Shown in pieces: positions 42,301 to 51,035 of a stretch of DNA of 64,000 nt (position 1 is the stretch's first letter; every line of letters starts with the position of its first letter). The stretch is from Haliclystus octoradiatus (Eukaryota; Cnidaria; Staurozoa; Stauromedusae; Haliclystidae): positions 13,016,538 through 13,080,537 of the forward strand of contig OU744446.1 of the NCBI GenBank assembly GCA_916610825.1. The letters are read 5' to 3'. Below the pieces are notes generated by a model. The model did not search any database. It was not told the origin of the DNA and was given only the letters and a program-made list of their open reading frames with translations. The translations under genes were made by a program, and so were the position numbers.

Positions 42301-45300
42301 TAGCGGGCTAACAAGCTCGGGCTCTTCGACCACAGTCTCTTTGCCAGTTTCGTCTTTGACCACTCTCTTGATCATGCGCCTGCTGACTGTCGGTGAGGCT
42401 TCTTGTTTCTCGCCTGACTCCTCGATACTACTCTCTAGGTCCTCCTCTTTGCCGCTTGGGTGAACAACGCTGCGTCTGATCACTGTTCTCTTGCTAGTCA
42501 CCATAACTGGACGTCTAACAACAGTGCGCAGGATCACGCCTCCTGTATCCTTCTCCTCTTCAATTTGTTCAGGCAGTTGTTCCTCAGGAGTCATCTCCAC
42601 AGGAACGATAGTCTCTGACTCGTCGATCAGTTGCTCTTGTCCGTCTGGCTGTCGCACAACACGTCTCACAAGAGTCCTCTCCACAGCTCTTGGCATGTCG
42701 ACGGCAACAACCTCGCGGTGCACCTGTCTACGAGTCACCTCCTCTGGCTCTCTCTCGTAACGTTGGACAGTGCGGTGGACAACACGGGTTGGCTGATCGT
42801 CTTCTGGCACGCTCTCCACAGTGCCAACGTCCATGGGGACAGGAATGTCTTCTTCCACTGGCTCCTCGACCTCTTCCACCTTCTCTGTGCCGTCGGGCAA
42901 CACGATAATCCTCTTGATGGTCCTTCTGGTGACAGTGCGCACAGTTCGGCGGATGATCTTGCCGTCCTGCATGGTGACACCGTCTTCTGGCTCCTCTGGA
43001 GCAGGAGTAGGTTCACCAACGACAGTACGGTGTACTTGACGACTGGTCACCACTTCTTGCTCAGGCAAGCTTTCGGCGACAGGCTCTTGAGTTGGTGCAA
43101 AGAGTTCCTCGATTGGTTCATCAACGTCTGACTTGGGTTCTTCCACGCTCTCCTCGACGCCTTGCTCTTCTCCTTGAGGGGTGTAGATAACCTTCCTGTA
43201 CACCTTTCTCCTTGTCACGACAGGCACAGGTCGGCGCACAACTCTCCTCGTCACAACTCCCTGTACGTCTTTCACTTCTTCCACTTGTGGCGTCGACTCT
43301 ACAGGCATCTCGTACTGTGGCTGCTCAATGACTTCCTCCTCGCCGTCAGCCTTGCGGATGATGCGCCTCACAATGGTGATGCTGGTAGGTTCTACCGGTT
43401 CGTCAACGGTGTCCTCCACTGGGCCTTCACTGCTGCCATCAGGCAACTGCACCACTTTGCGGATAACACGGCGTTGAGTGGTCACTTGTTGTTTTCGAAC
43501 CACAGTGCGGTAGACCTCTCCATGTTTGGTCTCCTCTTCGACTTCTGGCTCCGATTCTGTGGTGAGAGAAACCTCTAGCGGGCTAACAAGGTCGGGCTCT
43601 TCGACCACAGTCTCTTTGCCAGTTTCGTCTTTGACCACTCTCTTGACCATGCGCCTGCTGACTGTCGGTGAGGCTTCTTGTTTCTCGCCTGACTCCTCGA
43701 TACTACTCTCTAGGTCCTCCTCTTTGCCGCTTGGGTGAACAACGCTGCGTCTGATCACTGTTCTCTTGCTAGTCACCATAACTGGACGTCTAACAACAGT
43801 GCGCAGGATCACGCCTCCTGTATCCTTCTCCTCTTCAATTTGTTCAGGCAGTTGTTCCTCAGGAGTCATCTCCACAGGAACGATAGTCTCTGACTCGTCG
43901 ATCAGTTGCTCTTGTCCGTCTGGCTGTCGCACAACACGTCTCACAAGAGTCCTCTCCACAGCTCTTGGCATGTCGACGGCAACAACCTCGCGGTGCACCT
44001 GTCTACGAGTCACCTCCTCTGGCTCTCTCTCGTAACGTTGGACAGTGCGGTGGACAACACGGGTTGGCTGATCGTCTTCTGGCACGCTCTCCACAGTGCC
44101 AACGTCCATGGGGACAGGAATGTCTTCTTCCACTGGCTCCTCGACCTCTTCCACCTTCTCTGTGCCGTCGGGCAACACGATAATCCTCTTGATGGTCCTT
44201 CTGGTGACAGTGCGCACAGTTCGGCGGATGATCTTGCCGTCCTGCATGGTGACACCGTCTTCTGGCTCCTCTGGAGCAGGAGTAGGTTCACCAACGACAG
44301 TACGGTGTACTTGACGACTGGTCACCACTTCTTGCTCAGGCAAGCTTTCGGCGACAGGCTCTTGAGTTGGTGCAAAGAGTTCCTCGATTGGTTCATCAAC
44401 GTCTGACTTGGTTTCTTCCACGCTCTCCTCGACGCCTTGCTCTTCTCCTTGAGGGGTGTAGATAACCTTCCTGTACACCTTTCTCCTTGTCACGACAGGC
44501 ACAGGTCGGCGCACAACTCTCCTCGTCACAACTCCCTGTACGTCTTTCACTTCTTCCACTTGTGGCGTCGACTCTACAGGCATCTCGTACTGTGGCTGCT
44601 CAATGACTTCCTCCTCGCCGTCAGCCTTGCGGATGATGCGCCTCACAATGGTGATGCTGGTAGGTTCTACCGGTTCGTCAACGGTGTCCTCCACTGGGCC
44701 TTCACTGCTGCCATCAGGCAACTGCACCACTTTGCGGATAACACGGCGTTGAGTGGTCACTTGTTGTTTTCGAACCACAGTGCGGTAGACCTCTCCATGT
44801 TTGGTCTCCTCCTCGACTTCTGGCTCCGATTCTGTGGTGAGAGAAACCTCTAGCGGGCTAACAAGCTCGGGCTCTTCGACCACAGTCTCTTTGCCAGTTT
44901 CGTCTTTGACCACTCTCTTGACCATGCGCCTGCTGACTGTCGGTGAGGCTTCTTGTTTCTCGCCTGACTCCTCGATACTACTCTCTAGGTCCTCCTCTTT
45001 GCCGCTTGGGTGAACAACGCTGCGTCTGATCACTGTTCTCTTGCTAGTCACCATAACTGGACGTCTAACAACAGTGCGCAGGATCACGCCTCCTGTATCC
45101 TTCTCCTCTTCAATTTGTTCAGGCAGTTGTTCCTCAGGAGTCATCTCCACAGGAACGATAGTCTCTGACTCGTCGATCAGTTGCTCTTGTCCGTCTGGCT
45201 GTCGCACAACACGTCTCACAAGAGTCCTCTCCACAGCTCTTGGCATGTCGACGGCAACAACCTCGCGGTGCACCTGTCTACGAGTCACCTCCTCTGGCTC

Positions 45301-48300
45301 TCTCTCGTAACGTTGGACAGTGCGGTGGACAACACGGGTTGGCTGATCGTCTTCTGGCACGCTCTCCACAGTGCCAACGTCCATGGGGACAGGAATGTCT
45401 TCTTCCACTGGCTCCTCGACCTCTTCCACCTTCTCTGTGCCGTCGGGCAACACGATAATCCTCTTGATGGTCCTTCTGGTGACAGTGCGCACAGTTCGGC
45501 GGATGATCTTGCCGTCCTGCATGGTGACACCGTCTTCTGGCTCCTCTGGAGCAGGAGTAGGTTCACCAACGACAGTACGGTGTACTTGACGACTGGTCAC
45601 CACTTCTTGCTCAGGCAAGCTTTCGGCGACAGGCTCTTGAGTTGGTGCAAAGAGTTCCTCGATTGGTTCATCAACGTCTGACTTGGGTTCTTCCACGCTC
45701 TCCTCGACGCCTTGCTCTTCTCCTTGAGGGGTGTAGATAACCTTCCTGTACACCTTTCTCCTTGTCACGACAGGCACAGGTCGGCGCACAACTCTCCTCG
45801 TCACAACTCCCTGTACGTCTTTCACTTCTTCCACTTGTGGCGTCGACTCTACAGGCATCTCGTACTGTGGCTGCTCAATGACTTCCTCCTCGCCGTCAGC
45901 CTTGCGGATGATGCGCCTCACAATGGTGATGCTGGTAGGTTCTACCGGTTCGTCAACGGTGTCCTCCACTGGGCCTTCACTGCTGCCATCAGGCAACTGC
46001 ACCACTTTGCGGATAACACGGCGTTGAGTGGTCACTTGTTGTTTTCGAACCACAGTGCGGTAGACCTCTCCATGTTTGGTCTCCTCCTCGACTTCTGGCT
46101 CCGATTCTGTGGTGAGAGAAACCTCTAGCGGGCTAACAAGCTCGGGCTCTTCGACCACAGTCTCTTTGCCAGTTTCGTCTTTGACCACTCTCTTGACCAT
46201 GCGCCTGCTGACTGTCGGTGAGGCTTCTTGTTTCTCGCCTGACTCCTCGATACTACTCTCTAGGTCCTCCTCTTTGCCGCTTGGGTGAACAACGCTGCGT
46301 CTGATCACTGTTCTCTTGCTAGTCACCATAACTGGACGTCTAACAACAGTGCGCAGGATCACGCCTCCTGTATCCTTCTCCTCTTCAATTTGTTCAGGCA
46401 GTTGTTCCTCAGGAGTCATCTCCACAGGAACGATAGTCTCTGACTCGTCGATCAGTTGCTCTTGTCCGTCTGGCTGTCGCACAACACGTCTCACAAGAGT
46501 CCTCTCCACAGCTCTTGGCATGTCGACGGCAACAACCTCGCGGTGCACCTGTCTACGAGTCACCTCCTCTGGCTCTCTCTCGTAACGTTGGACAGTGCGG
46601 TGGACAACACGGGTTGGCTGATCGTCTTCTGGCACGCTCTCCACAGTGCCAACGTCCATGGGGACAGGAATGTCTTCTTCCACTGGCTCCTCGACCTCTT
46701 CCACCTTCTCTGTGCCGTCGGGCAACACGATAATCCTCTTGATGGTCCTTCTGGTGACAGTGCGCACAGTTCGGCGGATGATCTTGCCGTCCTGCATGGT
46801 GACACCGTCTTCTGGCTCCTCTGGAGCAGGAGTAGGTTCACCAACGACAGTACGGTGTACTTGACGACTGGTCACCACTTCTTGCTCAGGCAAGCTTTCG
46901 GCGACAGGCTCTTGAGTTGGTGCAAAGAGTTCCTCGATTGGTTCATCAACGTCTGACTTGGGTTCTTCCACGCTCTCCTCGACGCCTTGCTCTTCTCCTT
47001 GAGGGGTGTAGATAACCTTCCTGTACACCTTTCTCCTTGTCACGACAGGCACAGGTCGGCGCACAACTCTCCTCGTCACAACTCCCTGTACGTCTTTCAC
47101 TTCTTCCACTTGTGGCGTCGACTCTACAGGCATCTCGTACTGTGGCTGCTCAATGACTTCCTCCTCGCCGTCAGCCTTGCGGATGATGCGCCTCACAATG
47201 GTGATGCTGGTAGGTTCTACCGGTTCGTCAACGGTGTCCTCCACTGGGCCTTCACTGCTGCCATCAGGCAACTGCACCACTTTGCGGATAACACGGCGTT
47301 GAGTGGTCACTTGTTGTTTTCGAACCACAGTGCGGTAGACCTCTCCATGTTTGGTCTCCTCCTCGACTTCTGGCTCCGATTCTGTGGTGAGAGAAACCTC
47401 TAGCGGGCTAACAAGCTCGGGCTCTTCGACCACAGTCTCTTTGCCAGTTTCGTCTTTGACCACTCTCTTGACCATGCGCCTGCTGACTGTCGGTGAGGCT
47501 TCTTGTTTCTCGCCTGATTCCTCGATACTACTCTCTAGGTCCTCCTCTTTGCCGCTTGGGTGAACAACGCTGCGTCTGATCACTGTTCTCTTGCTAGTCA
47601 CCATAACTGGACGTCTAACAACAGTGCGCAGGATCACGCCTCCTGTATCCTTCTCCTCTTCAATTTGTTCAGGCAGTTGTTCCTCAGGAGTCATCTCCAC
47701 AGGAACGATAGTCTCTGACTCGTCGATCAGTTGCTCTTGTCCGTCTGGCTGTCGCACAACACGTCTCACAAGAGTCCTCTCCACAGCTCTTGGCATGTCG
47801 ACGGCAACAACCTCGCGGTGCACCTGTCTACGAGTCACCTCCTCTGGCTCTCTCTCGTAACGTTGGACAGTGCGGTGGACAACACGGGTTGGCTGATCGT
47901 CTTCTGGCACGCTCTCCACAGTGCCAACGTCCATGGGGACAGGAATGTCTTCTTCCACTGGCTCCTCGACCTCTTCCACCTTCTCTGTGCCGTCGGGCAA
48001 CACGATAATCCTCTTAATGGTCCTTCTGGTGACAGTGCGCACAGTTCGGCGGATGATCTTGCCGTCCTGCATGGTGACACTGTCTTCTGGCTCCTCTGGA
48101 GCAGGAGTAGGTTCACCAACGACAGTACGGTGTACTTGACGACTGGTCACCCCTTCTTGCTGTTGATGTTGTTCTTCTGGTAAACATTCTACCTCATCAA
48201 CATCAACAGGAACAGATATGTCTTCTTCTATCGGTTCTGCATCGTCTACTTCCACAACCTTCTCTGTGCCATCTTCCATTCTAATCACTCTTTTGATTCT

Positions 48301-51015
48301 TCTTTTTGTAATGGTGCGGATTGTACGGTGAATTTTCTTGTCCTGCTGTTTATCAGCATGGGGGGAAAACTGATCTTCAGGTGTTATTTCTTCTGTTGAA
48401 TCTTCAAATGTTTTCCTGCCCCCCTTCTCAAATATTATTTTCCTTACAATTTTTCGTTTTGTGATCACAGGGATAATCTTTGTAATTGTACGCCGTGTTG
48501 GATGGCCTTGATCATCTGTCTCCTCGTCAACTGTCTCTTGAACCTCCTGTGAGGTATTTTCTGCCTCAACTGGATGTAGAATTATCCTTTCCTTGACATT
48601 TTCTGAGAAGTCATTTGAATTTATTAAAGTATCTTGAGCATAACTTGTTGTTGTAATGTTAGCAATTCTTCGTATAACTCGACTAATTAAACCTTCGTCA
48701 CTGCTTTCTTCAGATATTACAGTTTCTGAATTTTCGAAGTTTGTTGATGCTTCAAGAGGAGATAGACCTTTTACACTTATACCAGCTGCAGATAAGGATG
48801 AAGTTAACACTCCATCTCCTTCATCCTCGTCATAAACAGAAGACTCAATGCTACGTTCAATTTCTTGCTCTGTGCCATCAGGATGCTGCCGCACAGTAAT
48901 GTAAATTGTGCATTTCTTTGTGACCGCTAAAGATTTTTGAAAACGTCTTCTGATCGTATTACCTTCATTATCAATTTCTTCTTCTTCTGATATGGACCCA
49001 TCATCTATTTGATATTTGCTCAAGTTTTCATCAGCCGGAATCAATGTTTCAGAAGAGTCAAGAAGAGTTTCTTCCCCAGAAGGAGTTCTAGTGACACGAG
49101 TAACAATGTAACGGTGCACAGGTTTTGGTGTTAAACTTCTTGCAACTGCCCAATACCTAACATCTCTAGTTGAAGGAATGTTTTGCTGCTTACCGTCAGG
49201 ACTAACAATAGTCTTACTGATTTCTTTACGGACTGTTCTAAGCACGGTAGATGTAGTTGTTGTCCGTGTAATAATGTTACCATGAACATCAATATAGATG
49301 TGTTGTAATGAAGGATCCATATTCAATTGTGATATTTGAGTTGGTCTGATGGTCAAAACATTATTTCCACTTATACCTGGTAATTGGATTTGAAGAACAC
49401 GCCGTGAAGGTATATCTATACCAACTGGTTCTTCAACTACATGACTGGTTTCCTTTTCAACACCATTCTTATCAATTTCATATGTTACTATAACTGTGCG
49501 AACCGTTCTAATTGGCAAATCAAGAGTATTCACAAGATGTGTCATTTGTCTTTCTTTATACTGTTTGGGAAACTTGACAGGTGAAAAGTCTAACATGTTT
49601 GAGACTGGGGTAGGGTAATTAGATTTTACTTGACAGACACTTTCACTGCCATCAGGCTTTCTACGTATCTGTTGTACAGTTTTCACACTACTTTCTTCCT
49701 TTGGAAAATAAATCACATCATTTACTTCTTTTGGTTTACTCTCGCGCTGCAACAATAATGTTGACATTACATTGTATGTTTTTTTTCTTAATTCCTTGTC
49801 ACCTTTTTTTCTTCTAATTAACGAGCCTGAGGCTGATGCAATATTTCCTGTGTATGACATTCTCAATGGAATAATATGCTCCACCTTTACAAGACCCCCT
49901 TCTTCATCATCTTCTTCATGATCAACAACCTGACACAACAGATGAGGTTGAAGCATGTTGTCATCAATAGCTGGTGCCTTACTACTAATAACTTTTCGTT
50001 CAGTTTCTTCGGATTCTACTCCTTTATCATTTTCATAAACACGTCGCTCTACAACAAAGTCAACTTCACCAAATACTCCAACTTGTTTTTTAACACTTGT
50101 CGATTGACCATTTTGATCTGAGCTACCAAAATGGCTTTCCCTTGGTGGTTTGATCAAACCTTCCTTCATTGGAACGATAAGCTCTACATGACTCAAGGGC
50201 TCAATTCGACCAGACCCAAGCCTTTTTTGTTTGATTATTACGTACCTTTCAACGGGTACTGGGCTATCTCCAAGTACTCCGGAACTTCCGTCTTTTGTTT
50301 TGACTAATGGTGAGTTGTTGTCTTCTCTTCTATCTCCAGAATCTGTATCATCAGTTGACATAGTGATAACAGTTGATGATGTTACACTATCTTTAACATT
50401 TACAATCTTTGTCGTTTTAGGTTCAGCATCCTTGACAGGGACATATCTAGGTTTGCCTCCCTCTATAATATTATCAAACGATTCATCAAAAGAAATTGGT
50501 ACAGATTCAGCTACATCCATTGCTTCGACGGAAACTATTTTCTCATGAACAGGAGCAGATTCAATCACAACAAACTTGTCATCAGCATCTGGAATTGCTT
50601 GTTGGGTAAGTGTCTTTTTAGATACGAGTGTTGTTGTAAATTGAAATGGCTCCGTACCAACAGGAGTAGATGAAACAGCTCCATTACGGCTTAACTTTCC
50701 AGCTGAGAATGGGCTAAAGGATAACTTGGATCCAGGGGATACTGGTTCAAGGATATCAAGTGGACTAACATATGTCTTTCTCACGACTGTTGTTCTAAAA
50801 TTTGTTACTGGGGATGTTGGTTCAAGAGTGAATTTCATTGGCTCTTCTGGTGTTGTCAATACAAAAACTTGTGACTCAGGAACCACAGCTTCTGGTTCCA
50901 TTGTCAAAACATTTGGGGGTATTTCTACACTCGGCATTTTGCTTCTCAATGGTACATCGGTTGGGCTTTGGACTAATCTCCTTTTGCGAGTGTCATGAAG
51001 TAAGGTTGAATTAAC
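1..51015 (-). CDS. Giant coding exon (exon L), partial: V/R/E/P-rich repeat protein segment, at least 17,005 codons
   Basis: One minus-strand reading frame is open from a splice acceptor at 51016-51017 to the window edge, with no stop. The first exon codon is GTT at 51015-51013 and the last codon in the window ends at base 1 (51015/3 = 17005). The phase agrees with the exon ending at 55230. I translated the low-coordinate part by hand and found it open throughout. Layout in protein order: unique segment, 33-copy array of 425 residues, diverged repeats, then K/E/P-rich repeats. No enzyme domain, membrane segment or catalytic motif is visible; the composition is rich in Val, Arg/Lys, Glu and Pro. 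At roughly 110 Da per residue the part seen would be near 1.9 MDa. The frame is interrupted only by the N gap at 18536-19035 and by a compensating -1/+1 indel pair at 17690 and 16893. The function is unknown; a structural or elastic cytoskeletal role is inferred from the linked spectrin rod. The C terminus lies outside the window. Confidence 0.88.
330..4130 (-). repeat. Second coding repeat family: K/E/P-rich modules with two spacer types
   Basis: A shared block (D-E-P-T-D-D-K-P-V-T-L-T-I-E-P-Q-T, then S-V-D-D-x-V-K-A-L-S-P-S-E-S-K-P-E-x-P-S and a Lys-rich run) occurs seven times plus one degenerate copy. Anchors (plus-strand caattgtcaa) are at 4101, 3756, 3429, 3102, 2757, 1857 and 1122, with a degenerate one at 330. 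Spacings are 345, 327, 327, 345, 900, 735 and 792 bp, all multiples of three. Short spacers contain V-A-D-A-P-V-P-V-V-E. Long spacers contain K-K-T-P-K-G-K-K-P-K-K-G-K-D-M and a hydrophobic S-F-T-F-N-V-E-V segment. Copies are far more diverged than the 1275-bp array. The protein is predicted disordered by composition; the function is unknown. Confidence 0.88.
761..850 (-). repeat. In-frame 30-bp minisatellite, three copies
   Basis: Plus-strand tctggcttcttatcactttg followed by ttccggttca occurs three times in perfect tandem, encoding a decapeptide of the form E-P-E-Q-S-D-K-K-P-D. Paralogous positions near 1553 and 2288 have one slightly different copy, so this is a local, recent expansion. Confidence 0.9.
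4131..5916 (-). other. Diverged V/R/E-rich segment after the array
   Basis: The frame passes straight out of the array (E-D-D-Q-P then R-P-I-D-G-V-P) into about 595 residues of diverged modules. Three stretches align with parts of the 425-residue unit. About 5212-5315 (R-T-V-V-R-K then V-V-T-R-R-T-V-I-R) matches modules 1 and 4. About 5040-5135 (V-E-R-R-I-V-E-R-V-I-R-Q-P-D-G-T-E) matches module 3. About 4339-4450 (E-E-V-K-D-E-Q-G then H-R-K-I-I-Y-T-P) matches the module 7 to module 1 junction. GC is about 37-42%. This is the old repeat field on the C side of the amplified unit. Confidence 0.8.
16893..17690 (-). other. Compensating 1-nt indel pair (frame off for about 800 bp)
   Basis: Compared with every other copy, one base (a, plus strand) is missing between 17689 and 17690, and one extra a lies in the run at 16893-16896. 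Between them the giant frame is shifted, giving a premature stop at 17647 if read literally. After 16893 the original frame returns, and unit spacing 16486 to 17761 is still 1275. Both lie on the contig side ending at the gap, so consensus error is likelier than a real double frameshift, but it must be checked. Confidence 0.85.
18536..19035. other. Assembly gap of exactly 500 N inside the array
   Basis: The gap interrupts one unit. Landmarks on either side (17761 and 20212) are 2451 bp apart, where two units would be 2550 bp. The true missing length is therefore 599 bp, or 599 plus any number of 1275-bp units, if the period holds. The 99-bp shortfall is 33 codons, so the placeholder happens to keep the frame. 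Confidence 0.95.
48161..48510 (-). repeat. Diverged repeat copy bordering the array on its N side
   Basis: The translation follows the order of array modules 1 and 2. A T-R-R-T-I-T-K and V-I-T-K-R-K-I-V-R-K-I-I segment matches unit residues 4-25, and I-T-K-R-R-I-K-R-V-I then M-E-D-G-T-E-K-V matches residues 110-129. A stretch E-E-D-I-S-V-P-V-D-V parallels the array's E-E-D-I-P-V-P-M-D-V. DNA identity to the unit is low, but protein order and spacing are kept, so this is an old relative rather than a recent copy. Confidence 0.75.
48161..51015 (-). other. N-side non-array segment of the giant exon (about 950 residues)
   Basis: Unique sequence begins with V-N-S-T-L-L-H-D and a basic K-R-R stretch. 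The first 450 residues or so are Ser/Thr/Pro/Val-rich with acidic patches and no recognisable fold. From about 49.7 kb downwards, degenerate versions of the array module appear, each with a basic Val/Ile/Arg run and then a turn such as K-P-D-G-S-E, S-P-D-G-K, T-P-S-G-E-E or H-P-D-G-T-E and an acidic tail. GC is about 37-42% in sampled lines, lower than the array. It looks like the old, diverged edge of the repeat field. Confidence 0.8.
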
Positions 51016-51035
51016 CTGAAGTAACAAGAATAATA
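51016..51035 (-). promoter_or_regulatory. 3' splice site of the giant exon
   Basis: On the minus strand a T-rich tract ending in ATTCTTGTTACTTCAG stands directly before GTTAATTCAACC. The AG lies at 51017-51016. Upstream of it the frame happens to stay open to an ATG at 51078, so a naive ORF starts in the intron. The phase-0 junction matches the phase-0 donor at 55229. Confidence 0.85.

Larger units (their letters stand above)
5917..48160 (-). repeat. Coding tandem array: about 33.2 copies of a 1275-bp (425-residue) unit
   Basis: A landmark at the TPQGEE codons (plus-strand ttgctcttctccttgagggg) recurs at 6286, 7561, 8836 and so on, exactly every 1275 bp to 17761, then from 20212 to 46987. 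That is 32 intact landmarks plus one lost in the N gap. Homology starts abruptly at about 5917 and ends at about 48160, so the array carries an extra 0.2 unit. Copies differ by zero to about four bases. Numbering the unit from the G-V-V-T-R-R start, modules run 1-69, 70-156, 157-241, 242-290, 291-340, 341-385 and 386-425. Each has a basic Val/Ile/Arg strand, a turn (PQG, PDG, PDG, PSG, ETG, PDG, ADG) and an acidic Pro/Glu linker. The unit length is a multiple of three, so any whole-copy change keeps the frame. GC is about 50-57% in sampled lines. Copy number is a minimum, since near-identical arrays are prone to collapse in assembly. Confidence 0.95.

Noticed and set aside
5917-48160. Non-coding satellite, CRISPR array or transposon array
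   Set aside because: The unit is long, has no unique spacers, stays in frame in every copy and is framed by coding sequence. No transposase, reverse transcriptase or terminal repeats are seen.
6286-48183. Families of plus-strand frames of 70-166 codons and a minus 94-codon frame recurring every 1275 bp
   Set aside because: They are shadows of the repeat unit in other frames, repeated only because the unit is repeated.
1-51015. Assignment of the tail to ankyrin or titin
   Set aside because: The T-R-K/R-x-I/V-R-R then DGTE pattern recalls segments in ankyrin C-terminal regions, and the composition recalls titin PEVK. No ankyrin repeats, death domain, Ig or Fn3 domains are present in the window, and the upstream exons are spectrin repeats, so no symbol is given.
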